From Mastigias papua (taxonomy: Eukaryota; Cnidaria; Scyphozoa; Rhizostomeae; Mastigiidae): a DNA stretch of 64,000 bases. Positions 1 through 12,988 of this stretch are shown piece by piece (positions within the stretch are counted from its first letter, which is position 1; each line of letters opens with the position of its first letter). Under the pieces are notes generated by a model that worked only from the letters and a program-made list of their open reading frames with translations, had not been told where the DNA came from and searched no databases. A program made the translations under genes and the position numbers. The stretch lies in contig OZ025283.1 of the NCBI GenBank assembly GCA_964019165.1, positions 9,091,501 to 9,155,500 of the forward strand, given 5' to 3'.

Positions 1-41
<41 letters not shown>

Positions 42-58
42 GTGTGTCTGTGTGTGTC
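1..58. repeat. (GT)n microsatellite
   Basis: Almost pure GT dinucleotide run that continues past the left edge of the window. It lies in the intron or flank just upstream of the SLC22 terminal exon. Confidence 0.95.
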
Positions 59-214
59 GACATCTTACAACAATGAATGTTGACATATTACTGTCTTCTA
101 TACAGCTTCCATACCAGTAGTCTCCATACCTCTTATGCCCATCTTACCCCTTCACCTCCCGCTAAGGCGCCTGGCTATAAAAACTATCTACTCACTGTCA
201 TGTCATTTTGATAG

Positions 215-409
215 GGGTTATACACGACGAGGGAATTGCCATTTGTTTTTATTGGAAGTATATCATTGATTGCATCATTTGCTGTATGGCTGCTGCCTGA
301 GACGAAAGGGAAAATGCTGCCAAATACCATAGAAGATGTGGAAAATGAGAATACTAAAGTAGAATTTGATTTGGGTGGTAGCGATTCCGCGATTGAAGCA
401 AAACTGTAG
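215..409 (+). CDS. SLC22-family transporter, terminal exon only (gene enters from the left)
   Basis: The last coding exon of a + strand organic cation/anion transporter of the major facilitator superfamily. The likely acceptor is ..GATAG ending at 214. The exon then reads in phase 0 for 64 residues to TAG at 407-409. It begins GLYTTRELPF, followed by a hydrophobic stretch (TM12) and the family's closing motif LLPETKG, then a short acidic cytoplasmic tail. Two in-frame stops just upstream confirm that this is an exon start. The exon matches the last exon of the complete - strand copy at 2558-2770 position by position (YTTRELPF against YTFKELPF; LLPETKG against LLPETRG), so the two are paralogues arranged tail to tail. 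The rest of the gene lies outside the window. Substrate cannot be deduced from one exon. Confidence 0.88.
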   Translation, partial: GLYTTRELPFVFIGSISLIASFAVWLLPETKGKMLPNTIEDVENENTKVEFDLGGSDSAIEAKL

Positions 410-2557
410 AAGCATTTCGAAGACCAACAAAGTTACATGCAACAAGTGAAGAACACAACAAACATACTGAAACAGTCTTATAAGAAATTTACCAAATATT
501 CTGAAGACAATGCTCGATAGATATGAAGTAAGCCTCTCCTTCACAAATTCTACAGCATGATCCACTTTCTCTCAAAACACTACAACTATAATCGGGGACC
601 ATACCACATGATTCAGAACTCAGGGACTTAACATCATCGACTTCTTTTCAAACACTCAAGCTATATCCGTGACGATACGACATGATTCAAAAATGAGGGA
701 AAGTACAATTTATTCCCTTTTCTTTACCAAACCATCTATTCATTTGTGTTGTACTGTTCATTTGATATATTCTACTTTGTCATTAAATTGCGTTTTCAGT
801 TTTAAGCAACATTCCATACCAGATTCTATTGAATATTCATGTTGTTCATCTAAGCTTTTCTGTTGTACCATCTGGTCACTTCAAACATTTATATCAAAAG
901 TTATTAAATAACGTCTATTTTCTGACGATGCTTGAGATAAGATCGTCTCGGAAAACCAAAACGAAAAACAGAGACATATTCCAATTTGAATCTCCTAGAA
1001 GCTCTTGCGACTCTAACAACGTTTATCAAAAACCGATCTTTACATTATCCAGATACATCTGAAATAATTGGAAGGCGGAATCATTTTAGGACTTCTGCAT
1101 TCAATAAAACAACACTATTGATACACTAAATCTATTTACATAACTGTCATTTTTGCAATAGAATTATTTTCATTGATAAATAATATAAAAATGAATCTTG
1201 TTTGATCTCTAATTCTAATGATAATTTCTAATGATTTGAATCAAACTAAAATAAAGGTAGAAATTTTCATGTTTTGCAGGAAAACCTTCAACTGAACGTT
1301 ACTTCCAGAATACTAACACAAATATGAATTACGGTAAATGATAGCATAAAATTTATGACTAGTAAATAGTCCATTAATTTTCAATTACATAAAGCAATCA
1401 GTAATTCGCAATTAGTTAATAACTCAATAATTCCTTCTACGACATATTTCAAAAATAAAAACAGATTTCTCTCGTGTAAATATAAATCCTGATTCCAGTT
1501 TGTATTCTCTTCAAGAGGAACGGTCAAAGTAAGTATATCAGAGAATCAGAGCACGTATACTCTGGACAGCATGACTGTAGAAAGTTTGGGACGACCAGAT
1601 ACGTTTGTTCCGGTCGTCTCCCCAGGAAATAAGATACAAATGTGCTCAGTCTCTTTGCTAGTAAGACTTCTTGTCTTGCCATATAAAGCAAACTACGTCA
1701 CTAGCATTAAAAATTATAAAAAATTATAATGAACTAACATAACTACTAAGTCATATTTGCTTACTAAATTTTCATATATTTTACGGTGGAAGGTGTGTAC
1801 GATACACTTAGAAGTATTCCTAATTCTTGTTCATTGGTTGCACATAATTTTGTTTCTCTGAAACAAGCCTACAACTCTTCCAAAGACAACTTCTAATTGC
1901 AAAAGAAATCTGACCAGTATGAAAGTAGTGTATCCAATCTTACCTCTGATCCTAGCTTTGCATAAAAGCACTTCCCAGGAACTGGTGTAATTAAAAAACC
2001 GGTAATACATGAAAAGATGAAAAGTGAAGAAGCACTGATAGCCAATGTCCAGAACTGACAACATGGTTCAACTATGTAGTTGTGACATGAACATTGATAT
2101 CTCTACCGTAAGACTTCCAGACCAAGTACTGCATGATATCCGTATACGATACTCGATGACATTCGTGTGATACTCGCATGATATGCGAATGATATTCGTA
2201 CGTCGATCGTATAATAGTAGACTAATAGTCAAATGATATTCGCGTGATATTCATATAGTATTCGTGTGACATCGATTCTTATCGTATGATGTTTACAAGA
2301 CTGCACGATACTGTATCAAAGTTTTCCACGAAAGCAACTCTTAATGACTTCTGATGACAACTCCTGCTATTCACCAATAGTTCAGAGGCATTACTTGGGT
2401 ATTGCGATGCGTTGAGGGAATGCGATAGTGCGTAGAAGTTAAATGATTTTCAGAATGTCTCAATATTTACCAATAATTAACAATCAAAACACAGTATCAC
2501 TGTCGTTAGCAGACAAAGGACTCTTATGTAGATATTGATTGCATTGAAATACCCACG
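410..2557. other. Intergenic space between the convergent SLC22 genes
   Basis: About 2.1 kb with no coding frame I can support; it must hold both 3' UTRs. An AATAAA at 1103-1108 could serve the + strand gene. Positions 2136-2290 carry a loose minisatellite of GATATTCGTGTG-like units. The remainder is plain AT-rich sequence. Confidence 0.6.
1103..1108 (+). promoter_or_regulatory. Candidate polyadenylation signal of the left SLC22 gene
   Basis: An AATAAA hexamer about 0.7 kb after the stop codon at 409. It is one of the few exact matches on this strand before the convergent gene. Such hexamers are frequent by chance in AT-rich DNA. Confidence 0.3.
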
Positions 2558-5500
2558 TCAAAGATTTGCCTGAATCAATCTATCGCCAGAAACCGTTTTG
2601 CCGGGAGTTTCTTTCAGCTCATGGTCAACAGGTTTTAAGCCTTCTACCTCTTCAACTGTATCTGGAAGTCTTATTCCACGCGTTTCAGGCAAGAGTAGAG
2701 AGACACCAGCAGCTACCAAGGACAGACCACCAAAAACCAAAAACGGCAGTTCTTTAAATGTGTACTGACTCTAAGATTCAAAATGAAACCGGATATGGAT
2801 ATCTTATTCACCGGAAATTAGCCATACATTTCTACCATACATTTCTAAGTGTGCATTCCTTCACTTCCTCTTCTGGCCTAGTCTTTAGAACTGCACAATC
2901 GCACTTTTTTCAGCAATAAGGGTACTACTAGTGCAGACCAAATCGTAAATCCTAGAGCTTTGACAATCAAACAATGGCAAGGAAGGGAAGGAACAGGCAG
3001 ATTGCTGAGTGCTATGCGAAAATCGCCCACGAGGTAGATGAAGACACGAGGAGTAGGAAAATGACAACGGAATGCAACATGGAAGCAGGAAAGCGACCGG
3101 CGGAAATTTTACTGTACTCAAGACAGACAGGAAAAGGATGTCAGAACATACTTAGACGTAAACATCACCAGACAAGAAAAACGAAAGCAATGCAGCAGCA
3201 ACTTGCAAATGGACTGTGCGAAAATATTACCCTGAAAATGGTGCTGAATTCTCATTGCAAGGTTCAACATCTAGCTGTACTTTCAAAGTAACATTATTTA
3301 ATATCGAAAAAATGTATTTAATTAACAAAATATATAAAACACACAATACTTTACTTACTATAAGAAGAATCTGTGGTGCCACCATTCCACCTACTCTAGT
3401 CCAAAAAGTACAGCCACCCATAGCTACATTTCTAGAAGGTGAAGTAAATGCGGTCATAACAGCAGCCAGAGAGTAACATATATCTCATATGCTTTGATTA
3501 ACTATACTGCCACTAATAACAGATCGAACATAACAGACCCTGGCGTACATCAAGCGAGTATCATTTAATTGTCTGATCTAAAGTGTCAGAAAAATTCGGG
3601 CTACGACAAAAAACAGCACACACGTATTAGTACCAGACAAGTAAACAATTTCAACATATGTAAATTTCCTGACAAGTCACACACATTTTTAAACATCAAT
3701 ATATCATTATAAATAGGATTGGGCCTTACGATTTATAACTCAATATATATGATTTTTACGCACTATCCCTGAAAAGCAGTCTTGGCTACGGAATGCAAGA
3801 TGAACGAATGAATGAATAAACAAGTGAATGAATGAATGAATGAATGAATGAATAAATGAATGAATAAATGAATGAATGAGGGCATAGTAGGAATTACAAC
3901 GAAGGTATTCGGAAAACTACTCATTCATAAGTGCTACATGATAATATTAAACAAAGGTAAAGGCTAGTCCCGTATACGATTCCGTACGTTGGAGAGTGCC
4001 TGCTAGAGAGGACATCTATCCTCAGCAGTCGGCACAGTGAGGTAGGGTGGCCAGTTCCTTTCCTCGCCACCTTTAACTTGCCAGTGTTGCCACCAGGTAC
4101 CCCCATTTACCGCTAGGTGGACAGTGAGCGAGCATCTCAACTATCATCCGGGGGTTCGGTTCGAACCATCGATGTTCCGCTTAGCAGTTAAATGCTCTAG
4201 CCACTCGGCCACTCGCCCATCATTATTGAATAATGGTTATCAAACCATATTTAATACGTGTAATTAATTATCTCAACTCGAGTCAAATTACAGATACAGG
4301 TTTGCTTGAACCCAAAAACCAAGTGTAAACCAAAAGGAGTTGTAAACTAATTGGAAAAAGACCAGAAATAAGAAATTTATGAGGATGTTGAAGAATTTTG
4401 TTGCGAGCAAGAAACTGGCGTCAGAACAGCGATACACACCTTATGATAGTTGGGAAGAGCTCAGATGTAAACAGGAAAATCGATGCAAATCCGGCAGCGA
4501 TGAAAAACTTTCCAACCAAAGCAAAAACTGTGGAGACCATCTTGATATCATTGCCACTTTCTACAAAAGACAAAGATACATAGCACATCAAAGGCTAAAA
4601 ATAGTTTACTATGTTCATATCTGTCAATGAACGCCTAAAATTGTGAATGTCTTCAAAAGCACTAACTTTCAAGAAACTCGTATAATTTTCTAATACACAA
4701 ATCTGAATAGTGTACAGAAAAGGTGACATGCGTCAAAACATTACGGTTAACAATTGCAAAATAAATTGAATTAATACAAAATCTCTACACCTAAACAACC
4801 AATAAAAGATCAATAAAATGAGATTCTAATATTGTTTTCTATCAAAATATTAATATAAGTTCTTCTAACCAAATAAGGTTATTAGATAATGCAGTCTTTA
4901 TTACACAATGTGATTAGCAGAGATTGTCATCATGAAGCGAATAAACTGCTGCCTTAGCCTTAAATTAGCCGTAAGGACTATAATCCTCATCAAAACATAT
5001 GCATATCACACACCTTATTATCATCAAAATGGTTAAACATATGCAAACGAAAGATTCTAAAGCCAATTACTTGTTTTGCTGGGAATGGACGCCGCAATAA
5101 TGCAAGCTGCACCGCCAATTGTAAAGTAAAAACAAAGAGGATAGCGACGACCAAATCTATAAGGTATAGAAAGAGGGAATTTTAAAAACAGAGTAAAAGG
5201 AACATGGTGGTATAGTCGATGAAGTCAGGGAAAAGCTGTTAGTCAATTTTCATCCCCACCCTCTTATTCACTTTGCGCCCTTCTGTTGCTAAAATCTGAT
5301 AGCTGAATCTGCAATAAGTACCTAGTGAGACTGCAGAAAGCACAAATACAAATCGAGACACTGGCTTACTATAAAACATGTCAAATGCAATGTCATAAAA
5401 CTCCCTGAACAGATTACGAATCTGCTTTTGCATCAGGCCATGCAAATTTTGAACCTGAATAGACTATCGGATACCGATGGCATCCTCTTCTAGCAAAATT

Positions 5501-8500
5501 TACCTGAATTGTTTCAACTATAAGAAACTGCTAAAAGGAACTTGTGATGATGTCAGCCGTGCCTGGAATATCTACAAACAAATGGCCTGTTCTCACTAGC
5601 ATTATAAAGTTCATAATGAAATAAGCTTTCAATAAGGGCAGGTAGTTACCTTCTGAGAACAAAAATAATCATCACGAATGCAGGAAGCTCCACTAAACTA
5701 CTGATGAAAATATTGAGATATCTATTGCCAGTTAAAGCGGATGCAGATAATGACAAACCATAATACCCAACTGATGCCGTCATCCTAAAGAGGAGAAAAT
5801 GATTATAACCTAAGTAAACAAATGGCAATGAAAAATACAATTCATTGAGGGTCACATTTTAATCTACAAATAAGGATCACACTTTGAATAATGTTGGAGA
5901 TTCAAATCTGGAAGAAAAACAAAGAGAAATTGCAGAGATAAAAGGCCAAGGTTTAAAGATTGGGTTTAGAAAATAAGACCCTTCTTGCAATTTTGTGTGA
6001 ATGACCACTCAATGATGTAAGCCTCATCCCATTGGCGTGAAAGAGGTTCTACTGACATTGGGCATATATGGATCAGAGTCTAGGAAAATGTCCAACTTTC
6101 CTCTGGCTGTCAAATCTTCATCATACCCCTTCCTCTTCTAAGACAATCAAAAGTAGCCAAAGTTCTTAAACTCTGCATTTTGTATGTCTCGAAAACTTGA
6201 GCTATAGAAGGACTATGCGGTTCACTGTCGATGTCACATTAACTGAAAACTTGGCCAAAGCTGTATTGTTGATACAAATTACCAAACCTTCTTCAAATAC
6301 AACATACAGAGCAAAATCTTCCTCCAGGGCTCAGAGCCGTAGAGCCGTAGAGCCGTAGAGCCGTAGAGCCGTAGAGCCGTAGAGCCGTAGAGCCGCGACT
6401 TTTTCTGGACTCTGATATGGATTGAAGGATGTTCTAATTCACGTACAAAAATTCTCAATGTGAGGTCAGGTTGAAAATAAAGCCAAAAGTGTCAAACACA
6501 AAATAATTTTGAAAGTAAAAGCGAGCAAAACATTAAACATAAAGTCAGAATGAATCATAACTATCCATTCTTGGGGTGAGAGAAGATCAATATTTGATGA
6601 TACTTTTGTATGAAATAAAACGATAAACACCTAACAATATATAACAACAAAAACTAGAGCTCCAAGCGATGAAAAAATGAGCATTGCAATACTACATTTA
6701 AGTGTCATGCAGTACGTTTAATGACAAGAAAGCAATGAACACTTAACAAAATTCGTAATCTACTATATTCTTAGCCATGTCAATAGTGGATGAAGATTTC
6801 AGCAAACATGTCAACTGAAGCGTTGGCTATGTTAAGAATAATGTTCTCCTTTAAATTTCTCGAGTAGATATTTCAAATGGAAAATAGAAAGACAACAAAT
6901 AGCAATATATCAAAAAATATTATAAACTAACTAATACTGACCAAATGTAGAACATAATGATTGACCGTTTACGGATTATTTTCGTTCTGAAAAGATCGAA
7001 GATGCTATACTCAGAAGGTTGTTTTCCACCAACAGTCGTTGTAACTTCAATCTCCAAGTCATCTGGTAAACACCTATTAGTACGTTTTGCAATTTTAGCT
7101 GCAGTTTCTAGAGCCTCCTTATGCCTGTTGTGAGTCACGTGCCAACGAATTGACTCAGGAATAACCCTGTAAAGAAGATGTTATGAGTTTTCATATGCAA
7201 TGAGCGGCTAAAAAGGCCATTTGGAGTTCCAAGGTCATCTATACGAGCTAGACCTTGAAAGGTCAATACAAAAAGGTCAATATATACCCGCACGATTGAT
7301 ATAATACAAGCTGGCGCAGATGCAGGCCCAGACCCTGGTGCAAAAAGCAAAATGTAGTCAAGCCTGGAACTACTATCAATGACAAGCAGGAGGGAAGGAA
7401 ACAGGGCACAACAAAAGTCAACTAAGTGTGATATGACATGAGTCACCAGGCCACGTGTGTGTGGCTGGCTTCATCTTCTTGAGTTTGTTCTTTGCAACAA
7501 TACGCATACAACTTTCTCGTTGCAAAGTGTTTCGATTTGAATGATTCGATTTGAATGATTAATGTGAAAGACAACATGATTGCTACCGGTCATCACAAAA
7601 CTGACTTTGTAAAAATAAAGCTACCTACCACAGGTAAATTATGGTTAAGAGGCTGGGCAAGCTCAAAGCCAACTGGATATATCTCCATGATTTGATCATC
7701 CATGAAAGTGAGGCCATCCAGATGGTACCTATCGCCCAAAACACTTCAAATAGTCCGGCAGCAGTTGTCCGCATTTTTATTGGAGTCATTTCAATCATCA
7801 GGACAAACGATGAGCTTTGCAGGCCCTGTAAAATGCAGAATATTCACTAGGATAAGTCTGTAAAGAGGTCTGGGGAAAGGTCGTTATCAAGGGTCTGGAC
7901 AGTGTTCATCTAAACTGTACTTTAGGTTATTAGTAAGTGTACTCTCGTTTCACGTATTGCAAGATACGAGCACGATACGAGCACGATATGATCATGATAC
8001 CAGCACGATACGATCATGATACGATCACAATAGGTTCAAGTTCGCCAATAATTTAGCAATCCTATTCATATATAACTATGTATAATTGAATAATTAAAGA
8101 AACTCGTCGTGTTTATTCGTGTGTTATCTAACCTTATAACAACGTATACTATCATGTTTTGTAAATACTTATCACCGTGTCTACACCGTGTTTACAAGGA
8201 TGACAAAACATCAAAAACTAAAAACCATAAAAAGGGGTCACTTACAACGGGTTTTCTTACTAAAAACAAACAGTACGAGGTAGCAATAAATTGCATATTA
8301 GTTGTAAGCAGGGGCAAAACTACTTATCGGTAAAAGTGGGGTACAGCACACCCACGATCAAGAAAAGGGACTTTTCCAGAAATTTTTTTGGCTACTCCCA
8401 TGTTGGCCGAGCGATTCTGGACGATTTCATTTATGTCACTAACCTATTTGCTGCCTTTTGTAACAGCACATTAAGAAGTTAACGGAAAATGACAGAAATA

Positions 8501-10809
8501 AATATTTCATGGTCTTTGCCCCCATCTCTTGCTTCAGTTTCCAGGCACCATATGGTTTTCTATCAAGCAGGCCACGCCCTTTCATCAAGCATCTATGCTT
8601 AACGCCCCCCCCCTCAGTGAAAACAATCAAGGGGCGCTCTGGTTGTGAGCGATGTAAGGTGAACGAAAACAATGTACAACTGGCATTACTAAATCCCACT
8701 GTTACGGACCACCTAGCAATATAGAAATCAACAATACGGGAATCAACTAACTTGCATCAGAAATCCAATGACGAATCGCAGGATAACGAATCCAATGTAG
8801 TTCGGAATGAACGCAACCGCAACTGCAACCATAATGTGCGCATACATTGTGAACAATAGAACCTTCTTGCGGCCATACTTGTCTGATATAATTCCAAATA
8901 CGACTCCGCCAATCATCACGCCGCAGAAATAAATTGTCACTGCTAAGTTTCCCAGGTACTTCTCGTCACAAACAAGTAGCCACTACAAGAGATTAGGACA
9001 AGCTCCATTGAATTCAAACATTGAAAAAATCATATTTGCAATTTATGTAGTTGGTGTAGCATTCGATTTACCCTCCTGGCTGCCTTCTGTCATCCACTGT
9101 CAACAAAGTTCACGCGAGCTACGAGGCTAAACTCCACTTTCGAGACAACTACAGGTATGACTACACGATCAACAGCTTCCACTATAATATACTTGCAAAA
9201 CAAGTTCATTTGTGGCAGGAGTTTCAAGTCCTATCGGGACTCTGTTTTTAAGGCATACACGTTTTATAACAATGTAGTCTATGCGAATACTTAGTCTCAA
9301 ATCACTGAAATTTAAGAATAATTTAAGAATAATGCAAGGCTGGAACTTCATGAAGACTTGGATCTTTTGTTTATTTCAGTGGTCTTTTACCAAAAACCAG
9401 TATGGGAGTCATTATACTAGAATGCAACTCAGCAACTCTTCCGCAAGTGTCAGTTGCACACTTTTTAGTTTAAGAATATGGTCTATATAAACACTAATGC
9501 TCAAAATCGTCCAGATTTAAGAATAATTTTTAAAATAATTCTGGCTCAAAATCAATAAATTTTAAGAATACTGAGGCTCAGCAAAGAATTGAGTAGTCCT
9601 AAATAAAAGTGTGTGGTGAAAGTTATGCCCCAAACAGAATGTACACTCTATATTTTGACACCTGTAAAGGGTAGGCTGCATCCCTGGTATTTAGTATACA
9701 TACCTCCGTTATGATCGAAGATTCTTTTGGCTGTGTTTTAAACGTCCATCCGTTAGGGCAGCCAATAGTACCAAGAGAGGCGTTGAAGTCCCTATAAACT
9801 CTACAGCTATCATATACCGTGAGTGTCTTGCCGTTCTTGACAGCAAAGGGCGTCGTTGATGAGTTCTTTTCAATGCCATTGGGCAGTCTGCAACTAAAAC
9901 CAAAAACGTATTTGAAACGGTTTCATATTCCTGCAAGCCATGTGTTCTCTGCGCATTAATTTCATTTCAATTGATTGAATACGATCCGATACAGTCCGAA
10001 CGGGCTCTAAAACAGGGCACTTTTTAATATACAAACTAATGGGGAAACGTCCCCTGTAGTAGGCACAGTGCTTTCCCAGTAGTAGCCAGCAAAATCAAAG
10101 AATTTCCCCCAAATGCTTGGGGACCTCTCTAGAACTTTTTCAAGGGGAGAGTGGCACTCTTTAGGGTTGCTCTAGTAAAAGGATAGTGTGCTTTATAACT
10201 TTAAACGTGAAATGTGTGTTGCCTACATTCTACCAAGATGTGTACAGGGTGTGGTTACAAAGTTGTTCCCCATCTTTTACCTTTACAATGATAATAATGA
10301 CAATGATAAAAGCACCTATATTGCGTCATATTTCCACAGGGCTCATAGGCGCATTGACAGGCCATTAAGTTAATTTGAGAGACGTCTCCACTAGTAGAAA
10401 TTCCTCAAAAGATGGCATGCTCTAAAACACTCATTGAATGGAATTTGTTACCAGCTGAACTGAAGTTAAGTGACAAAGCAAACGAAATGACGATAGGTGG
10501 TGCTAATAAGAAATGCGGTGGATCCGTGTAACAAATAATAATAATAATAATTCAATTATTTACAGTAGGCAGGAGTACATAAGTATGTGGATAGCTAATG
10601 TATAAGCTAATTAAAGCCTACTACAAACAAAGGAAAGCAGAAGTGAAATCTTCGAATAAAATTTACCTGTGAGGCGGTGTAGCACCAAAGACGCTCATAA
10701 TGAGATGATTCATGGCAACTGTTGAATTGCATAGCCAAAGCAAGAAATACAGGATGTACTGATATATGCTGGGTTCTGCGAGCAACGTCATTAGCTCAGA
10801 GATTTCCAT
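2558..10809 (-). CDS. SLC22-family organic ion transporter, complete, 10 exons, 535 aa
   Basis: Twelve-helix major facilitator of the plasma membrane moving organic cations, anions or zwitterions; the substrate is unknown. Exons, read on -: 10809-10667, 9887-9704, 8982-8752, 7825-7629, 7166-6942, 5784-5650, 5156-5071, 4560-4440, 3431-3359, 2770-2558. All have GT/AG borders, the phases agree throughout, and the sum is 1608 nt. Landmarks: start MEISELMTLL; APPHR-like ATPPHR ending TM1 (44-48); a cysteine-containing extracellular loop with NSS and NAS glycosylation sites (about 50-115); MFS motif DKYGRKKVLL after TM2; PESIRWHV after TM6; VLRRFGRRYPL (about 370) between TM8 and TM9; TSELFPT (about 433); GGMVAPQ; and LLPETRG before a polar C-tail. 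The family is usually 500-560 aa, so this length is normal. Exon 10 could instead start at 2764, giving 533 aa; the paralogue at 215-409 favours 2770. The introns hold several repeats listed separately. Confidence 0.93.
3801..3880. repeat. (GAAT)n microsatellite
   Basis: Imperfect tetranucleotide array in an intron of the complete SLC22 gene. Confidence 0.9.
3950..4218 (-). mobile_element. tRNA-derived SINE
   Basis: Read on -, the head starts GGGCGAGTGGCCGAGTGG (4218 downwards). It contains a polymerase III A box (TGGCCGAGTGG) and, 35-45 nt later, a perfect B box GGTTCGAACC (4167-4158). The head resembles a serine/leucine-type tRNA but does not fold as a full cloverleaf, so I call it a SINE and not a tRNA gene. 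The body includes CAAGTTAAAGGTGGCGAGG, also seen in a second copy at about 34.73-34.84 kb. The element sits in intron 8 of the SLC22 gene. Confidence 0.75.
6333..6395. repeat. Octamer minisatellite (AGAGCCGT)x8
   Basis: Nearly eight perfect copies of AGAGCCGT in intron 5 of the SLC22 gene. The array is GC-richer than its surroundings. Confidence 0.95.
7962..8035. repeat. CACGATACGAT-type minisatellite
   Basis: Degenerate 8-11 nt units (ACGAGCACGAT, ACGATCATGAT) in intron 3 of the SLC22 gene. They are similar in flavour to the ATGATATTCG units at 2136-2290. Confidence 0.7.
9268..9590. repeat. Dispersed AT-rich repeat with TTTAAGAATA/CTCAAAAT motifs
   Basis: In intron 2 of SLC22. A ~40-nt motif containing TATTCTTAAA..CAG.GATTTTGAG (read on -) recurs at least three times. 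The same motif recurs at 34.18-34.48 kb, so this is a repeat family and not chance. Class unknown. Confidence 0.55.
10310..10365 (-). mobile_element. 3' tail of a non-LTR element (hairpin end)
   Basis: Carries CCACAGGGCTCATAGGCGCA on +, nearly identical to the end of the LINE at 49.0 kb (49073-49094). It is preceded on + by an ATAATAATGA-rich tract, as expected for a tail when the element is read on -. Only the end is present. Confidence 0.6.
10390..10520 (+). mobile_element. Possible decayed LINE C-terminus
   Basis: The frame reads ACSKTLIEWNLLPAELKLSD. It resembles the '..T..WN.LP.E.....S...FK' ending of Jockey/CR1-type reverse transcriptase proteins. It is short and degraded, followed by a small (AAT)n tract at 10538-10555. 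Confidence 0.35.
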
Positions 10810-11650
10810 CGTGATCGTTTACAAGCTTCCAGAATGGTACGGAAATTAGACAGGAAGTCACTAGTTTGGCCAATTCTAAGGACACAGAAGAAAACTTTTA
10901 TCATAATGCAACACAATCTCAACTCAGATTATTCTAATGCTACAATCCTTGCCAAAAATTGTTGGAACACCTACTACATTGTCACAGACATGGATTATGA
11001 CTTATCTACTTACATTATGATCCTCCCCCTGATACAATGTTGAAGTATGACGAGATTGTTCTGCTTTGACAGTTATTTTCGCTAATGACTGGTAGATGGT
11101 CACTTCCTACGTAAAAATCAACATTGTTCATGGGGGGGAGGGGGGAGGGAAATAGGAACAGAAGAGTTACCCAATGGCAGTAAAACAGGAATAACGTTGT
11201 TCTCCAGGATGACTTAACCGTTGGATCCAACTAATTTTGGCGAGGACTGTAGGATATTAACAGGGTCCCTATAAAGCAGAACCTGTTATCTCAGGGGCGA
11301 AAAAATACAAACCATCAAAAACGAACTGAAAATCAAGATACAACTTAGTACATTAGCAAAATGGGCCAAGGGGGTTGACGGCCTCATAGTCCTAATGAGC
11401 AATTGATCCAATGCAGACATAAAGAAAGGTTCTGAATGCTGTTCAACTTACATCGGAGTTCTAATTGAATGAGTAAATCAACATAGATATGATCCTTTAT
11501 CAGTTAAACGGCCTGTTCTTATTCAGTTATATATGCTTCTCCTTTAGTTGGTTTCCTAAAGCCTGGTCTGATCTCCTTGTAAATATTTTCGACTTTCTAC
11601 TGTAATCCAGATGCAGTGTTATAAATCATTGAATAGTCTACTAGAACTGT

Positions 11651-11778
11651 TGGCGCATTCTAGATTTTCAATACTGTCACCGAGACAACAGCCACTTCGT
11701 ATGTTAAAGGGCTCTAATGATAAAACGAATATGATTCGGCCATAAGATAATATTTTATAGGAAATCTAGAATGCGCCA
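11651..11778. mobile_element. Miniature palindromic element (128 bp)
   Basis: Starts TGGCGCATTCTAGATTTTC (11651-11669) and ends with its near-exact reverse complement (11761-11778). Too short for coding. It has the form of a deleted MITE, and no clear target duplication is visible. Confidence 0.55.
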
Positions 11779-12957
11779 AAACATATACAGATGATAATTT
11801 CTGAATTATTAGGCAAGAAATATATGCCACTTGAGTGTTTCGGAACATATCCGCACAAAGACTGGAAATCCAGTCCTAAGTAGACAGAAACAGTTTTTGG
11901 ACTCGTCAACTAAACGCGGACTAAGCAGATGTCTACTGGCCAAACCAAGTAGCCAATCAGGCTTAATATTCCTACTATCACAAAGATTAGACCTGCATCT
12001 GGCTATTTATTTCCTTTCCATATTCGGCCATTATTCGACGTTCAATACTTGAAAAGGGCCTGTTATGAGTACAAAAGCTTAATTGCCCCACCTAATTTGA
12101 CTCAAATGGACAAAGGCAAGAAAAACGATCAAAGCAACAGAAGATGCAGATATACATCGTTATGTCATATACCAAATATTCCGCCCCCATGGCTTGTCTA
12201 TGGTAAACAACAAGGAATCGTGGCACGCTACACACTGACATTAATCCAGTTTTGAATAAAAAATCAGACAAAAGCGACTCCAAAATGCAATCATAAAGAC
12301 AAAGCAAGAAACATCTGGATTATTCCAGACTCCACATAGAACAAAAGTGTTGGATAATTACAAGAATTGATTAGACTTTAAAATATTTTGCTTCAGCTTC
12401 TCCTTGTCATGGCTACCAGTGTTGGACTTACAAACCAAAGAAATTGAAAAACTGACAAAACAATTCACACACATGATAACAGTATGATTTGAAAAGAGCA
12501 AAGTAATAAGACTAATATAAAATTATGGGCTAGCGCTTGATTTTGATATTCAGTGGCTAACGGGATTAAACTATAACATAGTGTCTTTATAGTCTTCCGA
12601 GAATGAGCAGTAAGTCTATGTGCTAACTATAAAATTGCAAAACTCAACGATGAAGCCCATTACAATTACTCTTCCTCTTTCTCTCTTTCAATCCATCAGG
12701 GTCCGCTGGTAACGCATCCTGCTTCACATGTTAGCCTGCTTACCATGATTTTCCCTTGTTTTCAGCACTTTATTTTCCCTTATTTAAGCATTTACCATTA
12801 ATTGTACTCATTTTTGTCACTCTGTCTCCCCTAATTTATGCATTTTCACCTGTTTACATACCTACCCCTAGGATTTTCCTATGAAATTTTCCCTTGTTTT
12901 CCAAACTTGTTTTTCCCACTATAGCTATACAAGTCCCATTTACTTCTTACTTATTAG

Positions 12958-12988
12958 CTGATGATGAGACACGTTGTATCGAAACGTT
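12958..12988 (+). other. CTGATGA...GAAACGTT motif (Penelope-like remnant?)
   Basis: CTGATGA is followed 16 nt later by GAAACGTT. This spacing recalls the degenerate hammerhead-like ends of Penelope-like retroelements. The stem between the two boxes is imperfect. A second instance lies at 44191-44216 on the other strand. Confidence 0.35.

Noticed and set aside
4158..4218. tRNA gene
   Set aside because: A and B boxes are present but the sequence cannot form proper acceptor and anticodon arms, and a conserved non-tRNA body follows; it is a SINE head.
5239..5445. 68-aa frame inside the SLC22 gene as an extra exon
   Set aside because: The flanking exons at 5784-5650 and 5156-5071 join in phase (AG|A giving Arg) to make the conserved VLRRFGRR motif, leaving no place for it.
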